Source of the DNA: Syntrophaceae bacterium
Lineage (GTDB): Bacteria; Desulfobacterota; BSN033; UBA1163
Direction: 5' to 3'
DNA: 50,233 bases
Assembly: GCA_013388635.1 (NCBI GenBank)
Contig: JACAEX010000075.1
Span: 1-50,233 of the forward strand
Of this stretch, positions 34,758 through 42,801 are shown piece after piece. The notes beneath the pieces are model-generated. The model made no database searches and had not been told where the DNA came from. It worked only from the letters and a program-made list of their open reading frames with translations. The translations under genes and the position numbers were made by a program. How positions within the stretch are numbered: the first letter of the stretch is position 1; every line of letters starts with the position of its first letter.

Positions 34758-36308
34758 ATGACTATTCTGGGCATTCCCATTCTATCCTGGTTGATCTTCT
34801 TCCCTTTGTTCGGCGCCGTGGTTCTCCTCTTCATCGATAAGGAGAAGGTCGCTGCCCTTCGGGTGGTCACCCTGATCTTCTCGCTCATCGAATTCATCAT
34901 CTCTTTGCCACTCTTTTTCGCTTTCGATAGTACGACTGCGGCCATGCAGTTCGTCGAGGATTACTGGTGGATTCAATCCTACGGAGTCAGTTATAAGCTC
35001 GGCATCGACGGCATTAGCCTGCTCCTCGTTCTATTGACCACCTTTTTGACCGTTCTCTGCATTCTCTGTTCCTGGAGGGCGATCACCTTCAGGGTAAAAG
35101 AGTACATGATCTCGTTCCTCTTCCTTGAGACGGGGATGATCGGTGCCCTGGTCGCTCTCGATCTGATCCTCTTCTATGTCTTCTGGGAAGTGATGCTCAT
35201 CCCCATGTACCTCCTGATTGGCGTCTGGGGTGATCCCAAGAGACGAATCTATGCAGCGATCAAGTTCTTCCTCTTTACCATGGCTGGAAGCGTTCTGATG
35301 TTAGTGGCGATCCTGGCCCTTTATTTCATCAATCTCAAGGCGACGGGGAAGGCCACGTTCGATGTCCTTGAACTCTACAAACTGGGGATCCCGATACAGA
35401 CTCAGTACTGGCTTTTCGGAGCCTTTGCCCTGGCCTTTGCGATCAAAGTGCCCATGTTCCCCTTCCATACCTGGTTGCCCGATGCTCATACCGAGGCGCC
35501 CACAGCGGGGAGCGTGATCCTCGCAGGGGTTTTGCTCAAGATGGGAACCTACGGATTTATCCGATTTGCCATCCCCCTGTTTCCGAATGCCGCCTTCGAT
35601 CTTCTGCCTTTGATCTCTGCGCTGGCGATCATCGGAATCATCTACGGAGCTTTGGTCTCCATGATGCAGCCCGATCTCAAACGGTTGGTCGCCTTCTCAA
35701 GCGTCAGCCACCTGGGGTATGTGATGCTCGGGATGTTTGCCTTCAATATGCAGGGAGTCCAGGGTTCGATCTACCAGATGCTCAACCATGGCATTAGCAC
35801 GGGGTCTCTCTTTTTGATTGTGGGAATGATCTATGAACGTCGACATACCCGGATGATCGCTGATTTCGGAGGTCTGTCGAAGGTGATGCCGATCTACGCC
35901 ATCTTCTTTATGATCGTGACCCTCTCGTCGATCGGCTTACCGGGGACGAATGGATTTGTGGGAGAGTTTCTGATCCTTTTGGGTGCTTTTCAATCCAACG
36001 TCGTCTACGGAGTTTTAGCTGCCACAGGCGTGATCCTCGGCGCAGCCTATATGCTCTGGATGTTCCAGCGGGTGATGTTCGGGAAGATCACGAAACCCGA
36101 AAATGAGAAGCTCAAAGACCTCAACGCACGGGAGATCGTCACCCTCATTCCTATGGTGATCATGATCTTCCTCATGGGGATCTATCCCAAGCTCTTCTTC
36201 AGCAAGATGGATGCCACGGTGGAGAATTTTTTGAAGGATTTCAAGGGAAGGGTTGAGATGAAGGCTGACCTTCCCTCACCGAAGATGATAGCAGAGATTA
36301 AAAAATAG
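34758..36308 (+). CDS. nuoM: NADH-quinone oxidoreductase subunit M
   Basis: Antiporter-like proton-pumping subunit, 516 residues. Signatures: [20 protein letters not shown] (about 138-157, conserved Glu), [20 protein letters not shown] (about 240-259), YSS-type [14 protein letters not shown] and [12 protein letters not shown]. It has AAAAGGGGTCGAGTTC before the ATG. It is intact. Confidence 0.95.
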   Translation: MTILGIPILSWLIFFPLFGAVVLLFIDKEKVAALRVVTLIFSLIEFIISLPLFFAFDSTTAAMQFVEDYWWIQSYGVSYKLGIDGISLLLVLLTTFLTVLCILCSWRAITFRVKEYMISFLFLETGMIGALVALDLILFYVFWEVMLIPMYLLIGVWGDPKRRIYAAIKFFLFTMAGSVLMLVAILALYFINLKATGKATFDVLELYKLGIPIQTQYWLFGAFALAFAIKVPMFPFHTWLPDAHTEAPTAGSVILAGVLLKMGTYGFIRFAIPLFPNAAFDLLPLISALAIIGIIYGALVSMMQPDLKRLVAFSSVSHLGYVMLGMFAFNMQGVQGSIYQMLNHGISTGSLFLIVGMIYERRHTRMIADFGGLSKVMPIYAIFFMIVTLSSIGLPGTNGFVGEFLILLGAFQSNVVYGVLAATGVILGAAYMLWMFQRVMFGKITKPENEKLKDLNAREIVTLIPMVIMIFLMGIYPKLFFSKMDATVENFLKDFKGRVEMKADLPSPKMIAEIKK

Positions 36309-36425
36309 AAATTCGAAATCCGAACCACGAATGTTCCAAATTCAAATGTTTTAAACCTAATATAAGTTTAGAATTTTGAAAATTTGAATTTAGGATTTGC
36401 CGCTAAGCAATTTGGAGGATTCTTA
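36309..36425. repeat. Degenerate intergenic repeat between nuoM and nuoN
   Basis: AT-rich gap with AAATTCGAAATCCGAACCACGAATG and a tail AATTTGAATTTAGGATTTG, related to the repeats at 19 kb and 25 kb. The nuoN ribosome binding site GGAGGA lies at its right end (36414-36419). Confidence 0.5.
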
Positions 36426-37877
36426 ATGAAACTGCCAGAGATTGACCTGTGTCTCATCGCACCGGAGATCATCGTCGCTGCCTTCGGATTCTTTGTCCTT
36501 TTGGTCGATGTCTTTTTCTCAAAGAGAGAGAACAAGGCTTACCTCGGGTGGATCAGCCTGGTCGGGATTTTCTTCGCAGGGGCTCTCGCGGTGACGCAGG
36601 CGGGGTCTGTGAAATCCGGTTTTGAGGGGATGTTCATATCGGATGGTTATGCCCTCTTCTTCAGGATCACCTTTCTGATCATTGCCTTTTTGACCGTCCT
36701 GATCTCCATGGGATACACGCAAAGAGAAGGGATTGCATTCGGCGAGTATTATGCCCTGATCCTTTTTGCCACCCTCGGGATGATGCTGATGGCTGCCGGG
36801 ACTCATCTCGTCATCATCTTTCTGGGGCTTGAGACCATGTCGATCTCGATCTACATCCTGGCAGGAATGATGCGTGAGGATAAGAGATCAGTGGAGGCGG
36901 CGCTCAAATATTTTCTCTTGGGCGCCTTTGCCACAGGGTTTCTCCTCTACGGGATCGCCCTGATCTACGGTGCCACAGGCTCCCTCTATCTCAAAGACGT
37001 GGCCTCCTATATTGCGTCGAAGAATCTCTTGAGAAATCCTATGCTTCTCATGAGCCTTGTCTTCCTGACCATCGGTTTTGGCTTTAAGATCGCCTCAGTT
37101 CCTTTCCATATGTGGACGCCCGATGTTTATGAAGGTGCTCCGACTTCGATCACTGCCTTTATGGCCACTGGTGTGAAGGCTGCGGGTTTTTCAGCCCTGG
37201 TCAGGGTCTTCTTCTCCGCCCTGCCAGGCTTTAGGCCAGATTGGACATCGATCATGTGGCTGATTGCAGTGGCGACCATGACCGTGGGGAATATTGTGGC
37301 GATCTCCCAGAGCAATATCAAGAGGATGCTTGCCTATTCGAGCATTGCCCATGCCGGGTACATTTTGGTTGCCTTTGTTGCGGGAAATGATCTGGGGGTC
37401 TCAGGGATCCTCTTCTACCTCATGGCCTATGCCTTTATGAACATCGGAGCCTTTACCTGTGTGATCCTCCTTGGAAAGAAGGGGGAGGAGAATACCTTGA
37501 TCCGCGATTATGCAGGGATTGGGTTCAAGTATCCCCTTCTTTCGGCCGCGATGACGATCTTTCTTCTCTCCATGGCCGGCATTCCTCCGCTCGGCGGGTT
37601 CATGGCCAAATTCTATGTCTTCAGTGCTGCGGTGAAGGAGAAATTCTACTGGCTGGCCATCCTCGGGGTGCTGAATAGCGCCGTATCGGTTTATTATTAC
37701 CTCAGGGTAACGGTGCTGATGTATTTCCGAGAACCCGAGCGAGAGATCACCGGCCTTCAATTTTCGCCTGCCGCAGTCGCCGCATTGGTCCTGGCTGTGA
37801 TCGGAACCCTCTACATGGGGATCTTTCCTTCTAACGTCCTCTCCTTCGCACAGAAGTCAATCGCAGGTTTGATGTAA
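36426..37877 (+). CDS. nuoN: NADH-quinone oxidoreductase subunit N
   Basis: Antiporter-like proton-pumping subunit, 483 residues. ATG 36426 has GGAGGA seven bases upstream; the earlier in-frame TTG (36384) lies within the repeat and is rejected. Signatures: FLGLETMSISIYILAGMMR (about 134-152), FHMWTPDVYEGAPTSITAFM (about 221-240), MLAYSSIAHAGYILVAF and MAGIPPLGGFMAKFYVF. It is the last gene of the operon; no terminator with a T-run is obvious after it. Confidence 0.95.
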   Translation: MKLPEIDLCLIAPEIIVAAFGFFVLLVDVFFSKRENKAYLGWISLVGIFFAGALAVTQAGSVKSGFEGMFISDGYALFFRITFLIIAFLTVLISMGYTQREGIAFGEYYALILFATLGMMLMAAGTHLVIIFLGLETMSISIYILAGMMREDKRSVEAALKYFLLGAFATGFLLYGIALIYGATGSLYLKDVASYIASKNLLRNPMLLMSLVFLTIGFGFKIASVPFHMWTPDVYEGAPTSITAFMATGVKAAGFSALVRVFFSALPGFRPDWTSIMWLIAVATMTVGNIVAISQSNIKRMLAYSSIAHAGYILVAFVAGNDLGVSGILFYLMAYAFMNIGAFTCVILLGKKGEENTLIRDYAGIGFKYPLLSAAMTIFLLSMAGIPPLGGFMAKFYVFSAAVKEKFYWLAILGVLNSAVSVYYYLRVTVLMYFREPEREITGLQFSPAAVAALVLAVIGTLYMGIFPSNVLSFAQKSIAGLM

Positions 37878-38100
37878 CTTCTGACTCCTTCTGATTCTGC
37901 TTCACGAGTTGTAAGAGCAAAAGCTTGACCTGACGTATGCTGTACAACTTGATATCAACTTCTTCCTGAAATCTTCTATTTCATTATTTTTGAAAAAGGT
38001 GTATATTAGAAGCGTAAAGGAACCATGCGGATATGCCTCGACCCCATATGAATAATTCATTCTGAAATTACTAAGGAGTCCATAATTGACAAGACATAAC
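37878..38100. other. Intergenic stretch after nuoN
   Basis: AT-rich DNA with no open frame, tRNA-like structure or clear terminator that I can see. It leads into the palindromic element at 38101. Confidence 0.5.
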
Positions 38101-38222
38101 GTCATTCCCGCGAAGGCGGGAATCCAAGCTCCGTCCCTGTGTAGGCAGGGAACCAGGAACGTGTAAAACTGGGTTCCTGTTTTCACAGGAAACCCTGGAT
38201 TCCTGGTCAAGCCAGGAATGAC
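38101..38222. repeat. Palindromic REP/MITE-like intergenic element
   Basis: A 122-base unit with imperfect terminal inverted repeats (GTCATTCCCGC...GGAATCC at the left; GGATTCCTG...CCAGGAATGAC at the right). Internal short palindromes such as CCCGCGAAGGCGGG and GTTCCTG-TTTTCA-CAGGAAAC also occur. This type (GTCATTCCCGCGAAGGCGGG...) is a widespread bacterial intergenic palindrome. It has no coding capacity. It sits directly before the HTH gene and may have displaced that gene's original neighbour. Confidence 0.75.
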
Positions 38223-38325
38223 AAAGCAAGGCGAGTGTGTATATGGTTATGGACTGATTAGTAATTTTCAACTACGTCCCGTCCGTGCCCGTCCGACAAC
38301 GGTACAAACAGATTGGAGGCAAATT

Positions 38326-38610
38326 ATGAGCGGGACCATTGTTAATTCTTCTGGGAACGTATTTATCGATCTCGGGTGTTCACCGGATGAAGCCACAATT
38401 CTTCAGATGCGTGCGGATCTTATGGCCGATCTCCGGAAGTGGATCAAGGCCAAGAAGCTCACGCAGGCCAAGGCCGCGGAAGTCCTCGGTGTTAGTCAAT
38501 CCAGGGTTTCAGACTTGATCAGAGGCAAATGGGAAAGATTTAGCCTCGAAATGCTTATCACCCTTGCGACGAGAGCCGGCATGCATATCACTCTCAAAAA
38601 GGCGGCATAG
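38326..38610 (+). CDS. XRE-family helix-turn-helix protein, antitoxin-like
   Basis: 94 residues from ATG 38326 (GGAGG seven bases upstream). The HTH is LTQAKAAEVLGVSQSRVSDL (about 45-64), followed by IRGKWERFSLEMLITLATRAG, which resembles HigA/COG5606-type antitoxins. Such proteins usually sit behind a RelE/HigB-like toxin gene, but the DNA upstream is the palindromic element and nothing toxin-like is present on either side. It may therefore be an orphan antitoxin or a stand-alone regulator. The ATG choice removes a 36-codon extension that would run into the repeat. Confidence 0.75.
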   Translation: MSGTIVNSSGNVFIDLGCSPDEATILQMRADLMADLRKWIKAKKLTQAKAAEVLGVSQSRVSDLIRGKWERFSLEMLITLATRAGMHITLKKAA

Positions 38611-39054
38611 CGGGATGTTTGGGTGTCGGGGCTACACGGGCTCTTGCCCAAAGTCCTGATTTAAAGATCCGGGATCGTAAATGTGAGCCTTCGATATATA
38701 GCGCTAACGAAACCCGTTGATATAAATCGGTTCATTTCAGTAACCACCAACCCCATCATTCTATCTGAAACAGATCTTATTACCCTCGGGATGGTTCCTT
38801 TTACCTGATTTACCACTCCCGATAGACATTTCTTCGGCTGCTCTCCGTACCTGAGCAGGACTTCTATATTCTGAATCGCAGCAATCAGGTACTCCTGAAT
38901 CTCCACCCGCCAGAGTCTCCTCCATCGCCCCGATCAAAACCATGCCACGCCTCCTGGCATTTATCCTCAGCTGAATCTGGACGAACCGCTTGTAGTGTAG
39001 ACCTGACACCTTCTACCTTCTAACAGCCGGTGGACCACCGGCTCCTGATCATCC
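38611..39054. other. Gene-free stretch with a 27-base direct repeat
   Basis: 444 bases without a convincing gene. A 27-base sequence occurs identically at 38963-38989 and 39051-39077, the second copy overlapping the 3' end of the zinc-ribbon gene. Between them lies a palindrome AGCCGGTGG/CCACCGGCT (39025-39043). The minus-strand open frame at 38661-38906 lacks family features and is not called. Confidence 0.55.
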
Positions 39055-39255
39055 TCAGCTGAATCTGGACGAACCGCCCGATGGACCGCAGGTAGAAGTC
39101 GATTCCGATCCCTTGGAAAAGAACCCTGAGAGAATCCTTTCAGGTTTCTCCTCTCCGCAGTGGGGACATCGCAGCGACTCACCTGCCTCGCTCACCTTCT
39201 GAATCTTCTCAAAAACCTCTCCGCATTTCCGGCATCGATATTCGTAAATAGGCAT
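39055..39255 (-). CDS. FmdB-type zinc-ribbon protein
   Basis: Small putative regulatory protein of 66 residues. It starts MPIYEYRCRKCGEVFEKIQ with AAGGAGGG upstream, has CRKC (about 8-11) and CPHC (about 32-35) forming a zinc ribbon, and ends in a Ser/Gly-rich tail. The family (FmdB, CxxC_CXXC_SSSS) is named after the regulator of amide/formamide use but its function is generally unknown. The last codons lie within a direct repeat also found 88 bases downstream, perhaps a duplication end point. Confidence 0.8.
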   Translation of the reverse strand: MPIYEYRCRKCGEVFEKIQKVSEAGESLRCPHCGEEKPERILSGFFSKGSESTSTCGPSGGSSRFS

Positions 39256-39397
39256 ACATCCCTCCTTTTTAATAGCATAGAGCATAGCGGAAGACGATAG
39301 GAACCAAACATAAACAAATCCCAATGACCGGAATCCGAAATCCTGAACAAACCCGTTTGGGTAATTTGTGAATTGACATCTGAAATTTTCTTGGGAT

Positions 39398-40402
39398 TTA
39401 GGATTTGGGATTTGAAATTACTTCATATCCTGCTTCTTCGATCGCCTTGTCGATTCGATCGGATGGGATCGCCTTCGTATTCTCAAAACGGACCTCTCCG
39501 CTTTGAAGATCTACCTGGACATTCTGAATCCCTTCCAGTTGACTCAATGCTCTTGTAACAGACATCACACAGTGCTGACAGCTCATCCCCTTCACTCTTA
39601 TGATGGATGGCATGGTATTTCCCTCCTCTTCTGGTTTTGTCTCCTTGACCTCCGGAGCCGTCATGACCTTCCCATTTTCCTCATTCTCAACTTCAGCCTC
39701 AGCGTGAACCTGTTTTCTCTCAATCAATCCCCTCTTCTTTAGATCCTCGTACCAGAGGGTATGTCGCTCCTTCACATAATCCAGATCCACCTCTCCTGTG
39801 AATATCGATTTCGTCAGGGGCCGATTCACCTTGAAGATCAATGCAGACAGATGGGCCAACACTCCGATGAGAAAGAAGATCGTCCCAAAGGTATGCGTCA
39901 GCGTCATCGAAGTAACCAAAGGCGGAGGGAGATAGACGCCTGGCAGATTCTTGATGACCTTTACCAATCCGGTCAGAACCAGGACCGATCCGACACCGCC
40001 TAAATAGGCATAGGCAAGCCGTTGCTCAGGAAGATATTTGTCCGATTTGGGCTCGTTCCCCAATCCGAACATGCTCAGAATGGTCACGAAAGAGGCCTTC
40101 AGATCTCCCCTTCTCGGCAGAAGGCCCCGATGCCCAAGCCATCCATGATAGAGGGCGTGAAAGACCATCACGGAAACAAAAACGATCCCTGAGAGATAAT
40201 GAATCTTCAGGTTGATGAAGAAGTCTCCTGCCCAACCCAGGCCGGGAATCTTGGTCACCATGAATCTTTTGTACATGGGAAGCTCACCGAATCCGGAGAA
40301 GATCAGCATGAGACCGGAGAGAGCGAGAAGCCAATGCTCTGCGAGCTCAACGAAAGTGTGGCGAAGAACAGCCCTTCCTCCTTTCACGATTCTCTCGTTC
40401 AT
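39398..40402 (-). CDS. Cytochrome b (FDH gamma-like) fused to a heavy-metal-associated domain
   Basis: 334 residues from ATG 40402 (AAGGAGGAGAGG upstream, overlapping the Fe-S gene stop by four bases). The first 240 residues are a four-helix dihaem cytochrome b like formate dehydrogenase gamma (RHTFVELAEHWLLALSG, HYLSGIVFVSVMVFHALYHGW, HTFGTIFFLIGVLAHL). After a charged linker (about 245-265) comes a 70-residue HMA domain with the metal site VKGMSCQHCVMSVTRAL, the fold of copper chaperones such as CopZ. Such a fusion is unusual. The Fe-S partner is encoded just upstream; no molybdopterin catalytic subunit is near. The protein could move electrons between quinone and the Fe-S protein, with the HMA domain binding a metal or acting through its dithiol; the purpose is unknown. 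Confidence 0.8.
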   Translation of the reverse strand: MNERIVKGGRAVLRHTFVELAEHWLLALSGLMLIFSGFGELPMYKRFMVTKIPGLGWAGDFFINLKIHYLSGIVFVSVMVFHALYHGWLGHRGLLPRRGDLKASFVTILSMFGLGNEPKSDKYLPEQRLAYAYLGGVGSVLVLTGLVKVIKNLPGVYLPPPLVTSMTLTHTFGTIFFLIGVLAHLSALIFKVNRPLTKSIFTGEVDLDYVKERHTLWYEDLKKRGLIERKQVHAEAEVENEENGKVMTAPEVKETKPEEEGNTMPSIIRVKGMSCQHCVMSVTRALSQLEGIQNVQVDLQSGEVRFENTKAIPSDRIDKAIEEAGYEVISNPKS

Positions 40403-41391
40403 GACCTCTCCTCCTTCTCCCTCTGCCTTCGATGAAAGAGGGCAAGACCAAGGGCACCTACAGCTCCGATGATCGGGCCGATCAGAAAACCCTTTGCCCA
40501 TCGATTGGCCTCACGGAGCGGATTTAGAACCTTTCCCATGAGCAGATTCGATTTGGCCTCTTTCAATTTAGAATCGATCTTTTCAAATGGGATTCTGCTC
40601 ACATAGAGCGTGGCAGTTCCGCCATTTTCCTTCTCTCCGTAGATGAATCCGTTGATCTCCCTGGCCCTCTCATGGGCCATCCTTAAGATCTCCTCTCTCC
40701 TTCCAAAGGAAAGAGGCTTTTTTGATCCCGGTCTCCTTTCACACGCCTCAACACAGGCTGGCGGTTGGCCATTTTTGATCCGATCGTGGCAGAGGTCGCA
40801 TTTATACATCACCCCTCCGCCAGCGGGCATGGGTTGGAGCTTAAGATAGATACCCACGCCGCTCTGCCTCTGCGGGATATGCCAGGGACAGACAGCCTTA
40901 CATTTGGCTCCTCCCAAACAGAGATTGGGATTGATCACGACCGAACCATCCGCGTACTTGTTCAGGGCGCCAAAGGGACAGAGATGGGCACAGGGAGGAT
41001 TGTCGCAATGCATACAGCGACGGGGGACAAAGACCTTCTCTCCCTCGACTTCTACTCTCTGAACGGTCGTCCAGTTGTAGGGGGTGAGCTGGTCGATGAC
41101 ATCCCTCTTTTTCGACCAGTCGTCATGCGTCTTTTGGGGCCAGAGATCCTTGATCGGCTCTTTCGGGGTCGGGAATCTTCTCTCGTTCACCGCGCGGCAA
41201 GCCTCCACACATTTGGGCATGGGCTCGCTCGTGCATCCATCGCACCGGGTCAGGTCGATGAGTGTGGCATAGGTTCCAGATTTCGCCCAAGCCTCCTTTG
41301 CCATCCCCGAAGCAACGGCCACCCCCAAAGCGGTCACCATCGCTCCGTTCTTCAAAAAGGACCTTCTTGATAATTCACTCTTCTCTTTCAT
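40399..41391 (-). CDS. Tat-exported four-cluster ferredoxin (HybA/FdhB-like)
   Basis: 330 residues. A twin-arginine signal (RRSFLKNGAMVTALGV, about 9-24) is followed by four [4Fe-4S] motif groups: CDGC...CVEAC, CMHCDNPPCAHLCPFGA, CLGGAKCKAVCP and CDLCHDRI...CVEAC. A C-terminal hydrophobic helix (about 297-318) before RRQREKEERS would anchor it. This matches the electron-transfer subunit of Tat-exported molybdoenzymes or hydrogenases. It is followed by the cytochrome b-HMA gene (four-base overlap) and preceded by a CsoR-like regulator. A catalytic alpha subunit is missing from this locus. Confidence 0.85.
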   Translation of the reverse strand: MKEKSELSRRSFLKNGAMVTALGVAVASGMAKEAWAKSGTYATLIDLTRCDGCTSEPMPKCVEACRAVNERRFPTPKEPIKDLWPQKTHDDWSKKRDVIDQLTPYNWTTVQRVEVEGEKVFVPRRCMHCDNPPCAHLCPFGALNKYADGSVVINPNLCLGGAKCKAVCPWHIPQRQSGVGIYLKLQPMPAGGGVMYKCDLCHDRIKNGQPPACVEACERRPGSKKPLSFGRREEILRMAHERAREINGFIYGEKENGGTATLYVSRIPFEKIDSKLKEAKSNLLMGKVLNPLREANRWAKGFLIGPIIGAVGALGLALFHRRQREKEERS

Positions 41392-41514
41392 CGACTCATC
41401 TCCTTCACAACTTCACGCATCTTTTCTTCCTAAGGGCAAAATCCATCAAATTTACGATTCATATAAAAAGACGCTATGCACTGCGCATGCCCTCTGCGCT
41501 TTCTGCCCTTCGTC

Positions 41515-41796
41515 CTACGCCCAATCGATATATCGGGAGATCGCCTTCTGGAAATCCCTTAAAGTTTCCCCCTGTTTGAGAGCGGGGTCCCTCTGAGTCT
41601 TCTCCAGACATTCTTCCATGTAGGTCTGGACAATGACGGCCCCGACCTTTTTGATGGCGGCCGTCACCGCGGCCACCTGTGTCAAAATATCAGGGCAGGG
41701 AGTCCCCTGTTCTACCATCCTCTGAAGCCCACGCATCTGACCTTCGATCTTTCTTAACCTCGACAGGATATCCTTTTTCGGGCCTTCGCTGCTCAT
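41515..41796 (-). CDS. CsoR/FrmR-family repressor
   Basis: 93-residue DUF156 protein starting MSSEGPKKDILSRLRKIEGQ; ATG 41796 is chosen because upstream in-frame codons run into the operator. The family's first cysteine is present (GTPCPDIL) and so is the second (MEECLEK), but the copper-ligand His four residues before the second Cys (HxxxC in CsoR) is Tyr here (YMEEC). CstR-type persulfide sensors also lack that His, so a sulfur-species sensor is as likely as a Cu(I) sensor. It probably controls itself and the Fe-S/cytochrome b-HMA genes downstream. Confidence 0.82.
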   Translation of the reverse strand: MSSEGPKKDILSRLRKIEGQMRGLQRMVEQGTPCPDILTQVAAVTAAIKKVGAVIVQTYMEECLEKTQRDPALKQGETLRDFQKAISRYIDWA

Positions 41797-41798
41797 AC

Positions 41799-41817
41799 TA
41801 TACCCCCCTATGGTATA
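41799..41817. promoter_or_regulatory. Candidate CsoR-type operator
   Basis: Palindrome TATACC-CCCCTAT-GGTATA, read on the plus strand, ending three bases before the regulator start codon and overlapping its ribosome binding site. The G/C-rich centre with flanking TAT(A)CC arms resembles the operators of CsoR/CstR repressors, so autoregulation is likely. Confidence 0.6.
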
Positions 41818-41960
41818 ATTAACTTTAATCCCTCCTCCGCCCTTTGTCAATAGGAAAATCGATCCGGTTGCAATCCCTTACTCCTCCGTGAAAACTTCCC
41901 AGGATCGGGCGGGGATGTTCCCACCCGATGGCAGCCTTTCTCCACGCTTCAGTGAGGCAC

Positions 41961-42623
41961 TTACCTTTTCTTCAGGGTGGGTTCGGAGTAGTAGGCAGTG
42001 ACCATCTCGTTGCTGTGGTCGGTGTCGGTCTGAATCCCAATGGCGAGCAGCCCGATGGGCTCTTTTCCGAAGGCGGTCTTGAAATCCTGATGGAGATTTC
42101 TCCTCTCGGCCACCCACCTGCCCACCTTTTCCTCTCCCGATTCCAAGACAAAGACCTTGCAAAACCTCTCTCCCGGATGGTCGAAGACATGGCCTTTCGG
42201 AAGATGGCTCGCCCAGATGTATTCGATTTTGAGGCCAGAAGGCTCTGCCCATCTTCCAAGCCCAAAACCTTTCCCTTCCCCAAAGACGACCATCACCCGG
42301 GCTGCCGCATCAAACCGATCCCTTCTCGTCTCGATGGCGGATCGGACCACGTTCGAGACCTTCCATCTCCAGGAGAGGATGGGAAGGTTCTTCTCTTTCT
42401 CCTTCACCTCTCTAAAAAGGGAAGCCCGGCCACCCAAGCTCTCGGCCTTGATGACCCCCTTTCCGGCCTTCGAATATTGTGTGGCCGGGACGGCAAAGTA
42501 GGATACCAGCCTCCATCCTTTTACCGGTGTCTTCTCGTCCGCGGTTTCCTCTGGGGGGGAGGGTCCAAAGGGAAGTTGTAAAAAGACCAAAAGGGAAGCC
42601 AAAAGAGTCAATAAGTTCTTCAT
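41961..42623 (-). CDS. Exported DUF3047 protein
   Basis: 220 residues with an N-terminal signal peptide (MKNLLTLLASLLVFLQLPFG). The body shows DUF3047-type features: WRLVSYFAVPATQYS, LSWRWKVSNVV, DRFDAAARVMVVFGEG, IEYIWAS, and the C-terminal LAIGIQTDTDHSNEMVTAYY. The function of this family is unknown. It has GAGGA upstream of the ATG. It is probably monocistronic; the gap to the CsoR gene on its left is 164 bases. Confidence 0.75.
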   Translation of the reverse strand: MKNLLTLLASLLVFLQLPFGPSPPEETADEKTPVKGWRLVSYFAVPATQYSKAGKGVIKAESLGGRASLFREVKEKEKNLPILSWRWKVSNVVRSAIETRRDRFDAAARVMVVFGEGKGFGLGRWAEPSGLKIEYIWASHLPKGHVFDHPGERFCKVFVLESGEEKVGRWVAERRNLHQDFKTAFGKEPIGLLAIGIQTDTDHSNEMVTAYYSEPTLKKR

Positions 42624-42801
42624 GGTGCGATCCTCTTATTCCTCTTGCTCACATCTCATTATACACCGTCTGCTAAAAATGGCATTGAAAAATAGAGACA
42701 GACCTGATAAATTTTAAACGTTTAATGGAAAAAAGGCGACTAAAACAGGGAAGGGGAGCGACATAGACTCGCGCTCTTCCCCGGTTCAAGTGAGGAGGAT
42801 C

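Noticed and set aside
38101-38222. CRISPR array or insertion sequence at 38.1 kb
   Set aside because: There is one palindromic unit with imperfect arms, not regularly spaced repeats, and no transposase gene.
38661-38906. Minus-strand 81-residue open frame
   Set aside because: No ATG start, no recognisable family, and it lies in a stretch with repeats; looks like a chance frame.
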